64,000 bases of DNA from an uncultured Eubacteriales bacterium (GCA_900544975.1 UQXI01000005.1:29533-93532); one strand, 5' to 3'. Positions 23,080 through 32,827 are shown, counted from the stretch's first letter. Made by a program: numbers and translations. The notes: generated by a model from the letters alone, not told the origin.

Positions 23080-24377
23080 TGTCAAGGCCGGATTGTTTAC
23101 AGAATGTTCGGGATGATGGTTTACAGGTCTCTGGGGTAGATCTTTCTGGAAATGAAGAGCTTTTCAGACAAATTGATCTTAGCGATCTTGTACGCTCCAT
23201 AGCATACCCGGACCTTATTCTCAGAACGAAAAAGCAGTTCCACATACTTCCCGGCAAAAGATTCGCTTAGGTAATATCTGTGCTTCTGAATGGATAAGTA
23301 CCCTTTGCAGTTCACCTTGCGCAAGGTCGCACCAGCATCGTACTCCGGCTCACCCCAGGTGCTGGGCAGCTTCCGCGCGCTGGAACGGTAGTGCTTCTCC
23401 GGCACATCATAGTTAAGGGCCGCATGGGGACGCTCCACATTGTATTCCTCCCGGTAGTGGTCAAAGATGCTCTGGGCCTCCACCAGATCTCGGATTGTGT
23501 ACCGCTTCAGGACATCTTCCTTCAACGTCCGATGAAACCGTTCCTCTTTGCCCTGCGTCTGGGGGTGCAGGGCCCGGCCATGCATTGGCAGGATGCCCAG
23601 CTGCATCATCCAGATCTCATAGGGGGTATAGCCGTTGGTGTGATCTGCCCAAGGCGGTCCATTGTCTGAGAGGATGGCGTCAGGGAGCCCATATTCTGAA
23701 AATACCCGCAAAAGGCTCCGTTCTACGCTTTTCCACCGCTCATTGTCATACGCGTCCAGGCAAAGAAGCTTCCTGGAGCAGTCGTCGCTCATGGTCAGTG
23801 GGTGGCATCTCCTGCCGTCTGCCATGGCGAAGTGGCCCTTGAAATCCATTTGCCACAGCTGGTTGGGCTCCTCCTTCTGGAAACGGCGATAGGGCTTGTG
23901 GGCTTCGCTCTCCTCCGGAGAGATGCGTCCACCGCGCTTGAGGATCTCCGTTGCGGTGCTAGCCGCCGGCAAGTTTTGATAGCCTTTGTCTTGCAGATAC
24001 CGTATCAGCTTCCGGCCTCCCCAGGTAGGGTGCCGCGTCCGCGCCTCCAGGATCAACGCCTCTGTCTCCGGCGGCGTCCGGTTGGGATGGCCACGCGTGG
24101 TATGGCTCCGGTCCGACAGCGGCTCCCCCGCCTGATACCGTCGCATCCACTTGTACGCCGTTGGGCGCGATATCCCCGCCTTCCGGCACAGCTCGCTAAT
24201 ACTATCCTCCCCGCACAGCGCCGCCAGCACGAATTCCTCTCTGCTCTGTTCCACAGTTTTCTCCTTCCAGGACATTCCTCAGCACCTCTTTCTTCTGAGC
24301 GTTGTCCTTCCATTTTACCTCGAAAACTGTAAACGATCCCCCCGGCTTTTCTGTAAATGATCATACCAGTCTATACA
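23080..24377 (-). mobile_element. IS481-family insertion sequence
   Basis: A 1298-base element with TGT...ACA termini and imperfect inverted ends, each carrying two spaced TTTACAG motifs. It is flanked by a six-base target duplication CTATGT (23074-23079 and 24378-24383). It encodes one intact DDE transposase and sits inside a palindromic repeat. Ends were set from the duplication and from comparison with an uninterrupted copy of the same repeat at 33122. Confidence 0.8.
23121..24275 (-). CDS. IS481-family transposase
   Basis: A 384-residue DDE transposase. An N-terminal helix-turn-helix spans SISELCRKAGISRPTAYKWM (about 25-44), followed by an HTH-29-like segment to about 110. The integrase core carries D in NQLWQMDFKGHF, D in DAILSDNGPP and E in QGKEERFHRTLKEDVL. 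The frame is intact, so the element may be active. ATG 24275 is preceded by GAGGTGCTGAGGA. The C-terminal CKGYLSIQKHRYYLSESFAG segment is typical of this IS481 branch. Confidence 0.92.
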   Translation of the reverse strand: MSWKEKTVEQSREEFVLAALCGEDSISELCRKAGISRPTAYKWMRRYQAGEPLSDRSHTTRGHPNRTPPETEALILEARTRHPTWGGRKLIRYLQDKGYQNLPAASTATEILKRGGRISPEESEAHKPYRRFQKEEPNQLWQMDFKGHFAMADGRRCHPLTMSDDCSRKLLCLDAYDNERWKSVERSLLRVFSEYGLPDAILSDNGPPWADHTNGYTPYEIWMMQLGILPMHGRALHPQTQGKEERFHRTLKEDVLKRYTIRDLVEAQSIFDHYREEYNVERPHAALNYDVPEKHYRSSARKLPSTWGEPEYDAGATLRKVNCKGYLSIQKHRYYLSESFAGKYVELLFRSENKVRVCYGAYKIAKINLSEKLFISRKIYPRDL

Positions 24378-24731
24378 CTATGTGTCCGCCCGTGGTGGGC
24401 AGTTTGAATTTGTTCCACGTGGGTAAAAGGGGAATGTGTTTTGAGATGGTGCGAATTCGCCCGACAGGGATGAGAATGGGGGATGTCTCTGCCGGGCGGA
24501 CACATGGGTCCGCCCCTACGGGGAAGTCGTTCGGTTGTGCGGATTTGATCGGGGTGGTGCGAATGGGATGTGTCGGGAACGGCCTTGACTGTACCGTTTT
24601 GTAGGAATGATGTATGGCAAAAAAACAGGCGAATTTGCGGCCCGATGGGGGCTGCGAATTCGCCTTTTTTATTGGGTGCGGTGTTCGGGGGAAGGGCTGG
24701 ATGTGGCAGGGGTCGATGGGGGCGTGGAATG
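24378..24731. other. Repeat-derived intergenic region right of the IS
   Basis: It holds the remaining part of split repeat copy 2 (to 24521), a degenerate piece of the GGAACGGCC module near 24570-24600, and a stretch with paired GCGAATTCGC and GCGAATTTGCGG motifs around 24625-24670. The latter may act as a terminator. No gene seen. Confidence 0.5.
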
Positions 24732-25775
24732 TCACAGGAGGCAATGGTCCAGTTCCTGAATGAAGCGGCGGAGGGTGGGGGAATTCAGGGTGTAATACGT
24801 ACTGGTACCCCGCTTGGTGGTGGTGACGAAGCCTTCGTTGGTCAGGAGGTTCATGTGATGAGAGATGGTGGCAGGGGCCAGGCCCAATTTTTCGGAGATG
24901 TCCTGGCCGTTGCACTCCCCGGATTTCAGGGAGCGGAGAATTTCCAACCGGCTTTTGTCGCCAATGGATTTGAGCCGACTCACCAAGCTGGAGGACTGGT
25001 CCGAATACTTCTGGATGAGATTGGTGAGAAGCTCATAATATACCCCGAAATAAATATGGGAATCTGAAAAATCCCAGCTGAGGCCGTGAAAGCCCATGAG
25101 GCAGGGATACACGGTAATTACCTCGGACTGTGTGGTGATGTTCAGATTGTGGAATATCCGACTGGGGTCGTCTCCGATTTGGGTTTCGGCATAGGCGGCG
25201 GTTTGGCGGCACAGGGCGGTGACATCCGGCAGGTGCTCCAGGAACAGGCCGGTGGCTTTGCGCAGGATCACGTCCAACTCCTCCAGGTATTCGTCCATGG
25301 AGTAATACAGGGCGGTGCAGACCCACTTCACATCTTCGGTGCAGCCGTTTTTCATGAGAAACTGAATGAGTTCATCTGTGCAGGTGACGTGGTCCAGAGA
25401 GTCGTCCGGTACGTCCAGGAACCGGCACAGGATTAGATTCACAGATTGCGGCGTTTGGGCGCCATACTGGCTTCCGCGCTTCATGGCATTGTACAGGGAC
25501 CAGGCCAGGGAGTTGAGCGCGCCGTTTCGAGCAGTGAAGAAAAAGCGGAGGCGATCTTCTTGGACGGCCAGGTTGGAGTTGACGTAGGTCTCAACCTCTG
25601 CAAGGGGCTGCAGCAGGGGCTCCAGCTCGAAAAGTGGGATGTCGTATTTTTCCGAGAGGTAGTGGCAGACCTCGTCCACATTGTGCTGAATGTCGAGGCC
25701 GGGGCGGAAGCGCCGCTCCAGGAGGAAGATGCATTCGGCTTCCGGGCAGATGCGGGTTGAAAATTGGATGTTCAT
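24732..25775 (-). CDS. ArsR-type winged-helix transcriptional regulator with large N-terminal domain
   Basis: A 347-residue cytosolic regulator. The C-terminal 85 residues are an ArsR winged helix: SRLKSIGDKSRLEILRSLKS, the recognition helix ISEKLGLAPATISHHMNLL and the wing FVTTTKRGTSTYYTL. The N-terminal 260 residues are helical with no recognised ligand motif and begin MNIQFSTRICPEAECIFLLE. The start is ATG 25775 after AAAAGGGG; the open frame runs a further 97 codons upstream, but only through repeat DNA. No arsenic- or metal-type Cys pair is seen in the HTH, so an effector of another kind is likely. Confidence 0.82.
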   Translation of the reverse strand: MNIQFSTRICPEAECIFLLERRFRPGLDIQHNVDEVCHYLSEKYDIPLFELEPLLQPLAEVETYVNSNLAVQEDRLRFFFTARNGALNSLAWSLYNAMKRGSQYGAQTPQSVNLILCRFLDVPDDSLDHVTCTDELIQFLMKNGCTEDVKWVCTALYYSMDEYLEELDVILRKATGLFLEHLPDVTALCRQTAAYAETQIGDDPSRIFHNLNITTQSEVITVYPCLMGFHGLSWDFSDSHIYFGVYYELLTNLIQKYSDQSSSLVSRLKSIGDKSRLEILRSLKSGECNGQDISEKLGLAPATISHHMNLLTNEGFVTTTKRGTSTYYTLNSPTLRRFIQELDHCLL

Positions 25776-25823
25776 GGGAGACCCCTTTTCTTTCACTGTT
25801 TCGATTTCTGGCGGTGTCAGACG

Positions 25824-25924
25824 GTAGGGGCGCACATTGTGCGCCCGGGTGGAAAGCTTGCTGGTTTTCCGGTGTATGCCGAATATGTGGCGCAGACTGG
25901 CGGGCGCACACTGTGCGCCCCTAC
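25824..25924. repeat. Palindrome-ended repeat, GCGCAC variant, copy A
   Basis: 101 bases bounded by GTAGGGGCGCAC...GTGCGCCCCTAC. Each end forms its own palindrome (GGGCGCACATTGTGCGCCC). The inside carries GGTGGAAAGC and CTGGTTTTCCG. Confidence 0.7.
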
Positions 25925-25980
25925 GGGGTGCGGGTGAGATGAGAGACGGCTGGAGCCGGGTGGCAGGACGGAGTGTGCCT

Positions 25981-26081
25981 GTAGGGGCGCACATTGTGCG
26001 CCCGGGTGGAAAGCCTGCTGGTTTTCCGATGTTTGTCAAATGTGTGGTGCCGGCGGGCGGGCGCACACTGTGCGCCCCTAC
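25981..26081. repeat. Palindrome-ended repeat, GCGCAC variant, copy B
   Basis: Same length and structure as the copy 157 bases upstream. The ends are identical and the interior slightly diverged, with a shared 3' flank GGGGTGCGGRTGAGATGAGA. Confidence 0.7.
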
Positions 26082-26401
26082 GGGGTGCGGATGAGATGAG
26101 AGACAGGGTGGAGTGTGCCCCTACGGGGTGTGGTTGCGTGATATTTCGACTGATATGGAACAAGTACATTGTAGTCCGTTTTTTTGCGAGTGTCAAGTCT
26201 TACTTTTGCGGTGAGTATCGAAGAATAAATGAGAAGCAGGGTATCAGATATCTTTGAAAATAGCTAGGTTTTGCCCCCAAAACCCCCGAGAATCAAGGGA
26301 AAATAGGGAAATTCGGAGAGACACTGGAGAAGTAGGCTGGTACTCGCCGCCGTTCCTTCCATAGAAATCTAAAAAAATTTCGAAAAAAATGGAAGAAGCT
26401 A

Positions 26402-26430
26402 TTGCGCTTTTCGATTTGATGTGCTAGAAT
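26402..26430 (+). promoter_or_regulatory. Sigma-A promoter of the S8 protease gene
   Basis: -35 TTGCGC (26402-26407), 17-base spacer, -10 TAGAAT (26425-26430), 59 bases before the ATG. Confidence 0.6.
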
Positions 26431-26489
26431 ACACCCACAGCGAAGCTGGCTTCGCATAAAATTTAACACAGCAGAAAGGAAGACAGACG

Positions 26490-29400
26490 ATGAAGAAAAG
26501 ACTACTGGCATGTCTCTTGATCCTGTCCCTCCTGGCCACTGGCTTGGGCTTTGTCCCGGCGGTGCAGGCGGCGGAAGATGGGATCTCCGCGCAATGGACA
26601 ACCAAAGAAAACCTGGCCCCTGCGGACCAGGAAGTCATGCTCCGTCCGGAGAAGGGCGACCTCTCAGAGGATAGCGCCCTGGAAATCACTGGCGAGAGCA
26701 ACCGGTATCAGGACAGCGACATGGTCACTGTCATTGTAGAATTGGAAGACGCCCCCCTCGCGGAGGCTGCTCCCACCGATGTGAAGAGCTTTGCAGCCTC
26801 CACCCAGGGTGTGGCCCTGGAGCGGGAATTGCGGAGCACCCAGGACACCATCAAGGCGGAGATCCGCTCCTGGAGCGGCGCGGTTTCCACCCAGTCTGTG
26901 AACGGCGCTTCCGACCTGGAGTACTCCTACACCACCGTCCTCAACGGCTTCTCCATGAAGATGCCCTATGGCGACATCGCCCGGGCCCGGGAGCTGGACG
27001 GGGTGAAGCGGATCTTCGTGGCGGAGCAGTACAGCCTGCCCACCACCTTCGGCGAAGACGAGTACACCATCTCCATGACCAGCTCCACCGGCATGGTGGG
27101 CGCCGACAAGGCCAACACCCTGGGCTATGACGGCACCGGCACCATCGTGGCCATTCTGGATACCGGCTTTATGCAGAATCATGAGGCCTTCTCCGTGATG
27201 CCCACCGATGGCAAGTACACCAAGAGCGACATTGCCAACCTGCTGAAGGGCAAGCTGTCCTGCGGCGTGACCAATGCCGACGAGGTGTATGTGAACGAAA
27301 AGGCGCCCTTCGCCTTTGACTACGCCCATGGCGATACCAACGCTGAGGCGGTGGGGCAGTCCCACGGCGTTCACGTGGCTGGTACTGTGGCCGGTAACAA
27401 CGGCGACGACTTCCAGGGTGTGGCTCCCAATGCCCAGCTCATGATCATGAAGATCTTTGCGGACAACTCCGGCTCCACCGGTGATGATATCATCCTGGCC
27501 GGTCTGGACGACGCCGTGAAGCTGGGCGCGGACTCCATCAACATGTCCCTGGGTTCTCCTGCCGGCTTTACCGAGTACGGCGACGAGGACGAAGAGGAGA
27601 CCGACGGTTATCTCACCTATTATGGCGTGTATACCCGTGCGGAAGAAGCCGGCGTCAGCCTCATGATCGCTGCCGGTAACGAAACCTCCTCTACTTACTA
27701 CAATCCCTCCGGCACCCAGCTGTCCCTGGCCCAGTATCCCGACAGCGCCATTGTGGCCTCTCCCTCCACTCTGGCGGCTGCCATGAGCGTGGCCTCTGTG
27801 GACAATGCGGGCTACTACAAAAATCATATTCAGCTGGCTGACGGCTCCCGTTTTGCTTACAACGACGCTGCCGACTACAACACCCAGTCGTACTATAATA
27901 TTCTGGAGACGTTGGACGGCAAGACCCTGGAATATGTGCCCATCTCCGGTCTGGGCGAAGAGGCCGACTTTGATGGCCTGGATCTCACCGGCAAAGTGGC
28001 CCTGATCGTCCGCGGCACCATTAACTTTGATGTGAAGGCCGCCAATGCCGCCGCGGCTGGCGCTGTGGCTGCCATCATTTACAACAACGCTGCCGACGGC
28101 GCCTTTACCCCGGCTCTGACCAATTACACCATCCCGGTCATCGGCATCTCCAAAGAAGCCGGTGAGGCCATGGTTGCCGCTGCCACGAAGACCGTCAGCT
28201 TCTCTGCGGACTACTACGGCAAGGCAGAAAACCCCACAGGATACCAGATCAGCTCCTTCAGCAGCATCGGCCCGGCTCCGGATCTCACCATCAAGCCGGA
28301 GATCTCTGCCCCCGGCGGCCTGATTGTCTCTTCTGTCCTGGGCAGCAACGATGCTTATGAGGCCATGTCCGGTACGTCTATGGCGACGCCCCATATGGCT
28401 GGTGAGGCGGCTGTCCTGCGGCAGTACCTGAAGGAGACCTATTCCACCATGTCCAACAGCGACTTGGGCGAGCTGGCCACCAGCCTGCTCATGTCTACCG
28501 CCGTTCCCTCTTTGGACAATGGCAGCGGCACCTACTTCTCCGTCCGCCGTCAGGGCGCTGGCGTGGCCAATGTGTACAACGCCATCCTGTCCGGCGCATA
28601 CCTCAGCGTGGAAGGCTCCAACCGGCCCAAGGCCGAGGTGGGCTCCAGCAAGGACGGTTCCTTTACTTACACCGCCACGGTTCACAACCTGACGGGCGAA
28701 GCCAAGACCTATTCCGTGGACACTGCCGCTCTGGTAGAGACCATTACCGAGATTGACGGGATCAACTATATGGCCAACTCCGAGAAGCAGCTCTCCTCCA
28801 GTGAGGTGAACGTGAGCTACACCGGCCTCACCGGCGGCAAGATCACTGTGGCTGCCAACGGCACTGCTACCTTCACTGTGAAGGTGCAGCTGACAGCCAG
28901 CGGCAAGAAGTACCTGAACGACAACTTCACCAACGGCTCCTATGTGGAGGGCTTCACCTTCCTGACCGCCGAAGACGAGGATGGCATCAGCCTCAGCGTT
29001 CCCTTCCTGGGCTTCTACGGCGATTGGGGCGCCCTGGATCTGTATGACGCAGACCCCGGTAGCCCGGTGCAGCAGATGCTGGGCACCGCTCTGGTTGACC
29101 TGGACAATGCGGGCAGCGGCTATTTTGTGGGTGTGAACAACACCAGCCAGACCTACAATGAGAGTAAGATGGCCTATGCTCCCCGCCGTGGCAACCGGCA
29201 GCTATCTGCCCGGATCAGCTTCCTGCGGAACGCGACCGACGTCCAGCAGACCATTACCGACGAAAAGGGCAATGTGGTATTCGACACCGGCAATCTGGGC
29301 TGGGCACGGAAGACCTACGGTGCAGTCACTCAGATGGGAATTCAGTATACTGCAATGCTCTATACCCCCGGCTGGCATGGTCAGCTGATGAAAGACGGCG

Positions 29401-32400
29401 TAAATGACGCAGGCGATTGGGCGCCCGATAGCCAGTGGTATACCTATACCATTAAAGCGACCCCAGTTGGCTCCAATGTGCCCCAGACCAAGGAATTTAA
29501 GTTCTACCTGGACAACACCCGTCCCACGGTAGAGGACATCCAACTTTACGAAGAGGATGGCAATGTCTACCTCAGCTGTGTGGTTTCCGATAACTTCTAC
29601 GTCCAGCGGATTCGCGTGATCGACAGCACCCAGGAATATTGGTATCTGGCTGAGGCGGATGCCTTTGACCAGATCACGGAGACCGGCGCCAAGACTCGGG
29701 TGACCATGGACGTGACGGAGCTGGCTTCTGAGCTGGCCAGCGACGGCAAGAACCCCGGCCGTGTAGGCCTCCTGCTGGAGGACGTGGCTTACAACCAGAG
29801 CTTGACCTTTGTGGACATTGGCCCCCAGAGCATGACCCTGGAGAGCGTCAACGTGGAGGTTGGCGAGAGCAAGCAGATTGCCGTCTCCATCAAGCCCGAG
29901 CGGATGGCAGACAGCAAGCTCACCTGGAACTCCCAGGATACGTCTGTCGCCAAGGTGGACGCAAACGGTGTGGTCACCGGTGTGGCCGACGGCGAAACCA
30001 TGATCACTGCCACAGCAGTTTCCGGCCTCAAGGCCTATGCCAAGGTCAAGGTGGGCAAGGGCGCCCCGGTGCTCCTCACCTATGGCGAGGCGCCCCAGCT
30101 GAACGACCGGTTCCAGACGGAAGACGGCTTCTGCTGGAAGGTCATTGGACCTGACAGCGTCCAGCTCCTGGTGGACCAGAACAGAGCCAGCTCCTATGCG
30201 GCCAGCTATGCAAATATTTCCGGCGATGTTGTGATTCCTTCCACCGTGGCATACGGCGGCAAGACCTTCCGGGTGACTTCCATTGGCTACCAGGCCTTCT
30301 ACAGCAACCGGGGCATCACCTCTGTGGTGATTCCCGAGGGTGTGACCGACGTGGGCTATAGCGCGTTCTTCATGTGCATGTCTCTGGCCAAGGTCTCTCT
30401 GCCGGACACCCTGGAGCATGTGGATACCTATGCGTTCAATACCTTTATTGCCACAGAGATTGACAAGATCCCTGCCAACATTCAGTGGATTGGTGAATCT
30501 GCCTTCCAGAAGGCCAAGATTTCCAAGCTGGATCTGCCGGAGGGGCTGACCCACATCGGCAACAAGGCGTTCATGAACTCCTCGGTAGAGTCTTTGACCC
30601 TGCCTGAGAGCGTTACCGAGTATGGCGATCACATCTTCTATGGCAGCCAGAACCTGTCTTATGTGGAGCTGCCTGCCAATATGAAGGAGATTCCCATGGG
30701 CATTTTCTGGGACTGCAAGTCTCTGAAGCGCATCAACCTCCCCAACGGCCTGGAGAAGATCGGCAATGCGTCCTTCTATGGCTCCGGTCTGGAGAAGCTT
30801 ACCATTCCTGCCTCTGTGAAGGTCATTGACGACTGGGCCTTTGCCTGGCTGACCAGCATGGAGACCATCGACATCCCCGATACAGTGGAGACCATTGGCT
30901 TTAATGCGTACATTTATTGCAAGGGCGTCAAGACCATCAACATAGGCTCCGGTGTGAAGACCATTGGCAAAGATGGTTTCCGCACCTGGAACCTGGAGCT
31001 GGGGGAGGCCCCTGTGATGAATGTCAAGACCGAGGCCACCGCCACCGCCCTGCGCCGCAGCGGCTACGGCCAGGAGATTCTCCTGAACGGCGTGCCCTAT
31101 ACCGGTTACAATGGCGTCAGCTTTACGGACGGCCTCTTCTCTTACATGCCCATTTCCGATACAGAGGTCCAGGTTGTGGGCTTCAATGATCAGACAGGTG
31201 AGACAGACATTACCATGCCTGCTGAGGTCTACTGCGAAGGCGATGACCGGACGTATACCGTCACCAGCATCAAGGAGCGTACCTTCTTCAAGAACCAGAG
31301 CGTCTTTAAGTTAACCCTCCCCGATACCATTGAGGAGGCAGGCGAGCGGGCCTTTGACCAGATGTTCAATGTCTGCGAAGTGAACATTCCCAAGAACCTG
31401 AAAGATGTGGGCTATCAGGCCTTTGGCTACTTCGGATGGGATGCAAAGTCCATTGGATTGCAGTTCAATCTGGATCAGGTTCTGGAGATTCCCGGCACTG
31501 TGGAATCCTGGGGTGATTGCGGCTTTGCCGGCAACATGCACAAGGCTATTGTGGTTGGCGAAGGTGTGGAGTCCATTGGTAACTACGGCCTGGCCGCCAA
31601 CTACAAAGCTACCTCTGTGACCCTGCCCTCTACCTTGAAGCAGATTAACAACTTTGCATTCCAGGGCTGTAAGAGCCTGACCTCCATTGAGATTCCGGAC
31701 GGTGTCACCTTCATTGGCGACGGTGCTTTTAGTGAGGTTCCTCTGGAGTCCATCCAGCTGCCGGAAGGCCTGACCTACATCGGCCGCCAGGCTCTGGGCG
31801 CTTACGTTTACAATTCCGATTACACAGCGCAGTACTGGGTTGGCCCTGCGTATGTAGAGCTGAATGGCGCGCTGAATTATCTGGGCTACAACGCCTTCCG
31901 GCCCGATGCCGAGATCGTGGCAGTGCTGAACAGCCAGCGGAACATGGTCGTGGCCTCCAGCGATCTGGAGAAGCTGCCCACCGTGGTTTGGGACGGCAAG
32001 ACCGACATCCCCTTCAACGATGGCTCTTACATTCCCGCCGGTAAGACCGTCACCGTGACCGGCGACGTGGTCATTGATGGCAAGCTGACCATTGAGGGCA
32101 AGCTGATTGTGGAGCCCAACGCCACCCTCACCATCACGGAAGACGCCGTGATCGTTGGCGAAGAGAACATCGAGTATAAGACTTGCAATGGCGGCGAGGG
32201 CTGCTACAGCAAGGCCTTCACCGATCTGAACACCAACGCCTGGTATCATGCCTACACCGATTACGTCATCGCCCACGGCCTCATGAATGGCGTCAGCGAC
32301 ACCCGGTTTGCTCCCAATGCCCAGTTGACCCGTGGCATGCTGGTGACGACCCTGTACCGTCTGGCTGGCGAACCCGAAGTGACCGAGGCAGCCACCTTCA

Positions 32401-32759
32401 CCGATGTGGCGGAGAACCAGTATTACACCGACGCCATTGCCTGGGCAGAGGATGTGGGCATTGCTCAGGGCATGGGCGAAGGCAAGTTTGCACCGAACGG
32501 CACCGTAACCCGGGAGCAGGGAATGACCTTCCTGTACCGGTATGTGGTGAACGTTCTGGGCGAAGAGCCTGGGAAGAATGGGGATCTGTCCATCTTCCAG
32601 GATGCTGGTAAGATCTCCAACTATGCCAAGGAAGCCATGGCCTGGGGCGCCGCTGCGGGCCTCCTGGAAGGCTACGGCGACGGCACGGTGGGTCCCAAGA
32701 ATTCTGTCACCCGGGCCCAGATGGCCAAGTTCCTGACCATTCTCTCCAAAGCGTTCTAA
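26490..32759 (+). CDS. Cell-wall S8 subtilisin-like protease with LRR and SLH domains
   Basis: A 2089-residue secreted, surface-anchored protease. A signal peptide ends near VQA (about 25-28) and a propeptide inhibitor-like region covers about 75-190. The S8 catalytic triad is Asp224 (AILDTGF), His292 (SHGVHVAGT) and Ser630 (SGTSMATPH). A protease-associated insert spans about 471-570, as in lactocepin/C5a-peptidase types. A Big-2 immunoglobulin-like domain lies at about 1114-1187. BspA-type leucine-rich repeats (units like LPEGLTHIGNKAF) cover about 1240-1815. Three SLH domains from about 1900 to the end bind cell-wall polymer. Likely roles are peptide release or host-protein cleavage; adhesion through the LRR is inferred. 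ATG 26490 follows AGAAAGGAAG; monocistronic. Confidence 0.93.
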   Translation: MKKRLLACLLILSLLATGLGFVPAVQAAEDGISAQWTTKENLAPADQEVMLRPEKGDLSEDSALEITGESNRYQDSDMVTVIVELEDAPLAEAAPTDVKSFAASTQGVALERELRSTQDTIKAEIRSWSGAVSTQSVNGASDLEYSYTTVLNGFSMKMPYGDIARARELDGVKRIFVAEQYSLPTTFGEDEYTISMTSSTGMVGADKANTLGYDGTGTIVAILDTGFMQNHEAFSVMPTDGKYTKSDIANLLKGKLSCGVTNADEVYVNEKAPFAFDYAHGDTNAEAVGQSHGVHVAGTVAGNNGDDFQGVAPNAQLMIMKIFADNSGSTGDDIILAGLDDAVKLGADSINMSLGSPAGFTEYGDEDEEETDGYLTYYGVYTRAEEAGVSLMIAAGNETSSTYYNPSGTQLSLAQYPDSAIVASPSTLAAAMSVASVDNAGYYKNHIQLADGSRFAYNDAADYNTQSYYNILETLDGKTLEYVPISGLGEEADFDGLDLTGKVALIVRGTINFDVKAANAAAAGAVAAIIYNNAADGAFTPALTNYTIPVIGISKEAGEAMVAAATKTVSFSADYYGKAENPTGYQISSFSSIGPAPDLTIKPEISAPGGLIVSSVLGSNDAYEAMSGTSMATPHMAGEAAVLRQYLKETYSTMSNSDLGELATSLLMSTAVPSLDNGSGTYFSVRRQGAGVANVYNAILSGAYLSVEGSNRPKAEVGSSKDGSFTYTATVHNLTGEAKTYSVDTAALVETITEIDGINYMANSEKQLSSSEVNVSYTGLTGGKITVAANGTATFTVKVQLTASGKKYLNDNFTNGSYVEGFTFLTAEDEDGISLSVPFLGFYGDWGALDLYDADPGSPVQQMLGTALVDLDNAGSGYFVGVNNTSQTYNESKMAYAPRRGNRQLSARISFLRNATDVQQTITDEKGNVVFDTGNLGWARKTYGAVTQMGIQYTAMLYTPGWHGQLMKDGVNDAGDWAPDSQWYTYTIKATPVGSNVPQTKEFKFYLDNTRPTVEDIQLYEEDGNVYLSCVVSDNFYVQRIRVIDSTQEYWYLAEADAFDQITETGAKTRVTMDVTELASELASDGKNPGRVGLLLEDVAYNQSLTFVDIGPQSMTLESVNVEVGESKQIAVSIKPERMADSKLTWNSQDTSVAKVDANGVVTGVADGETMITATAVSGLKAYAKVKVGKGAPVLLTYGEAPQLNDRFQTEDGFCWKVIGPDSVQLLVDQNRASSYAASYANISGDVVIPSTVAYGGKTFRVTSIGYQAFYSNRGITSVVIPEGVTDVGYSAFFMCMSLAKVSLPDTLEHVDTYAFNTFIATEIDKIPANIQWIGESAFQKAKISKLDLPEGLTHIGNKAFMNSSVESLTLPESVTEYGDHIFYGSQNLSYVELPANMKEIPMGIFWDCKSLKRINLPNGLEKIGNASFYGSGLEKLTIPASVKVIDDWAFAWLTSMETIDIPDTVETIGFNAYIYCKGVKTINIGSGVKTIGKDGFRTWNLELGEAPVMNVKTEATATALRRSGYGQEILLNGVPYTGYNGVSFTDGLFSYMPISDTEVQVVGFNDQTGETDITMPAEVYCEGDDRTYTVTSIKERTFFKNQSVFKLTLPDTIEEAGERAFDQMFNVCEVNIPKNLKDVGYQAFGYFGWDAKSIGLQFNLDQVLEIPGTVESWGDCGFAGNMHKAIVVGEGVESIGNYGLAANYKATSVTLPSTLKQINNFAFQGCKSLTSIEIPDGVTFIGDGAFSEVPLESIQLPEGLTYIGRQALGAYVYNSDYTAQYWVGPAYVELNGALNYLGYNAFRPDAEIVAVLNSQRNMVVASSDLEKLPTVVWDGKTDIPFNDGSYIPAGKTVTVTGDVVIDGKLTIEGKLIVEPNATLTITEDAVIVGEENIEYKTCNGGEGCYSKAFTDLNTNAWYHAYTDYVIAHGLMNGVSDTRFAPNAQLTRGMLVTTLYRLAGEPEVTEAATFTDVAENQYYTDAIAWAEDVGIAQGMGEGKFAPNGTVTREQGMTFLYRYVVNVLGEEPGKNGDLSIFQDAGKISNYAKEAMAWGAAAGLLEGYGDGTVGPKNSVTRAQMAKFLTILSKAF

Positions 32760-32789
32760 GCGTTTCTCATAGTTGCTTCCTTTCTGTAG

Positions 32790-32827
32790 GGAACATCCCC
32801 CATGGGTTCGCCCATGGGGGATGTTTC
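32790..32827 (+). terminator. Terminator of the S8 protease gene
   Basis: Arms GAACATCCCCCATGGG / CCCATGGGGGATGTTTC with a TTCG tetraloop, 30 bases after the stop. Confidence 0.85.

Larger units (their letters stand above)
23060..24521. repeat. MITE-like repeat, copy 2, split by an IS element
   Basis: The left end CCGTAGGGGCGGACCTATGT (23060-23079) is separated from the rest (24378-24521) by an IS481-type element. Joining the halves through the duplicated CTATGT restores a repeat like copies 1 and 3, with the GTGGGCAGTT and TGCGAATTCGCCC inner motifs and the inverted right end. Confidence 0.7.
25776..26489. other. Intergenic region with tandem palindromic repeats and the S8 promoter
   Basis: No gene. 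It contains two 101-base palindrome-ended repeats (25824-25924, 25981-26081) with their 3' flanks duplicated as a 157-base tandem unit. There is also a solitary end fragment CCCCTACGGGG near 26118, then about 280 AT-richer bases leading to the sigma-A promoter at 26402. Confidence 0.6.

Noticed and set aside
25776..26066. 97-codon N-terminal extension of the ArsR-type regulator
   Set aside because: It reads through the GCGCAC repeats; a ribosome site precedes ATG 25775.
25824..26081. Possible CRISPR array in the GCGCAC repeats
   Set aside because: Only two units, each with inverted ends and similar interior; there are no short identical repeats separated by unique spacers and no cas genes nearby.
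26664..28685. 673-codon open frame on the minus strand opposite the S8 protease
   Set aside because: Shadow frame of GC-rich coding DNA. The product is His/Gly-rich with no family similarity, while the plus strand has a full catalytic triad.
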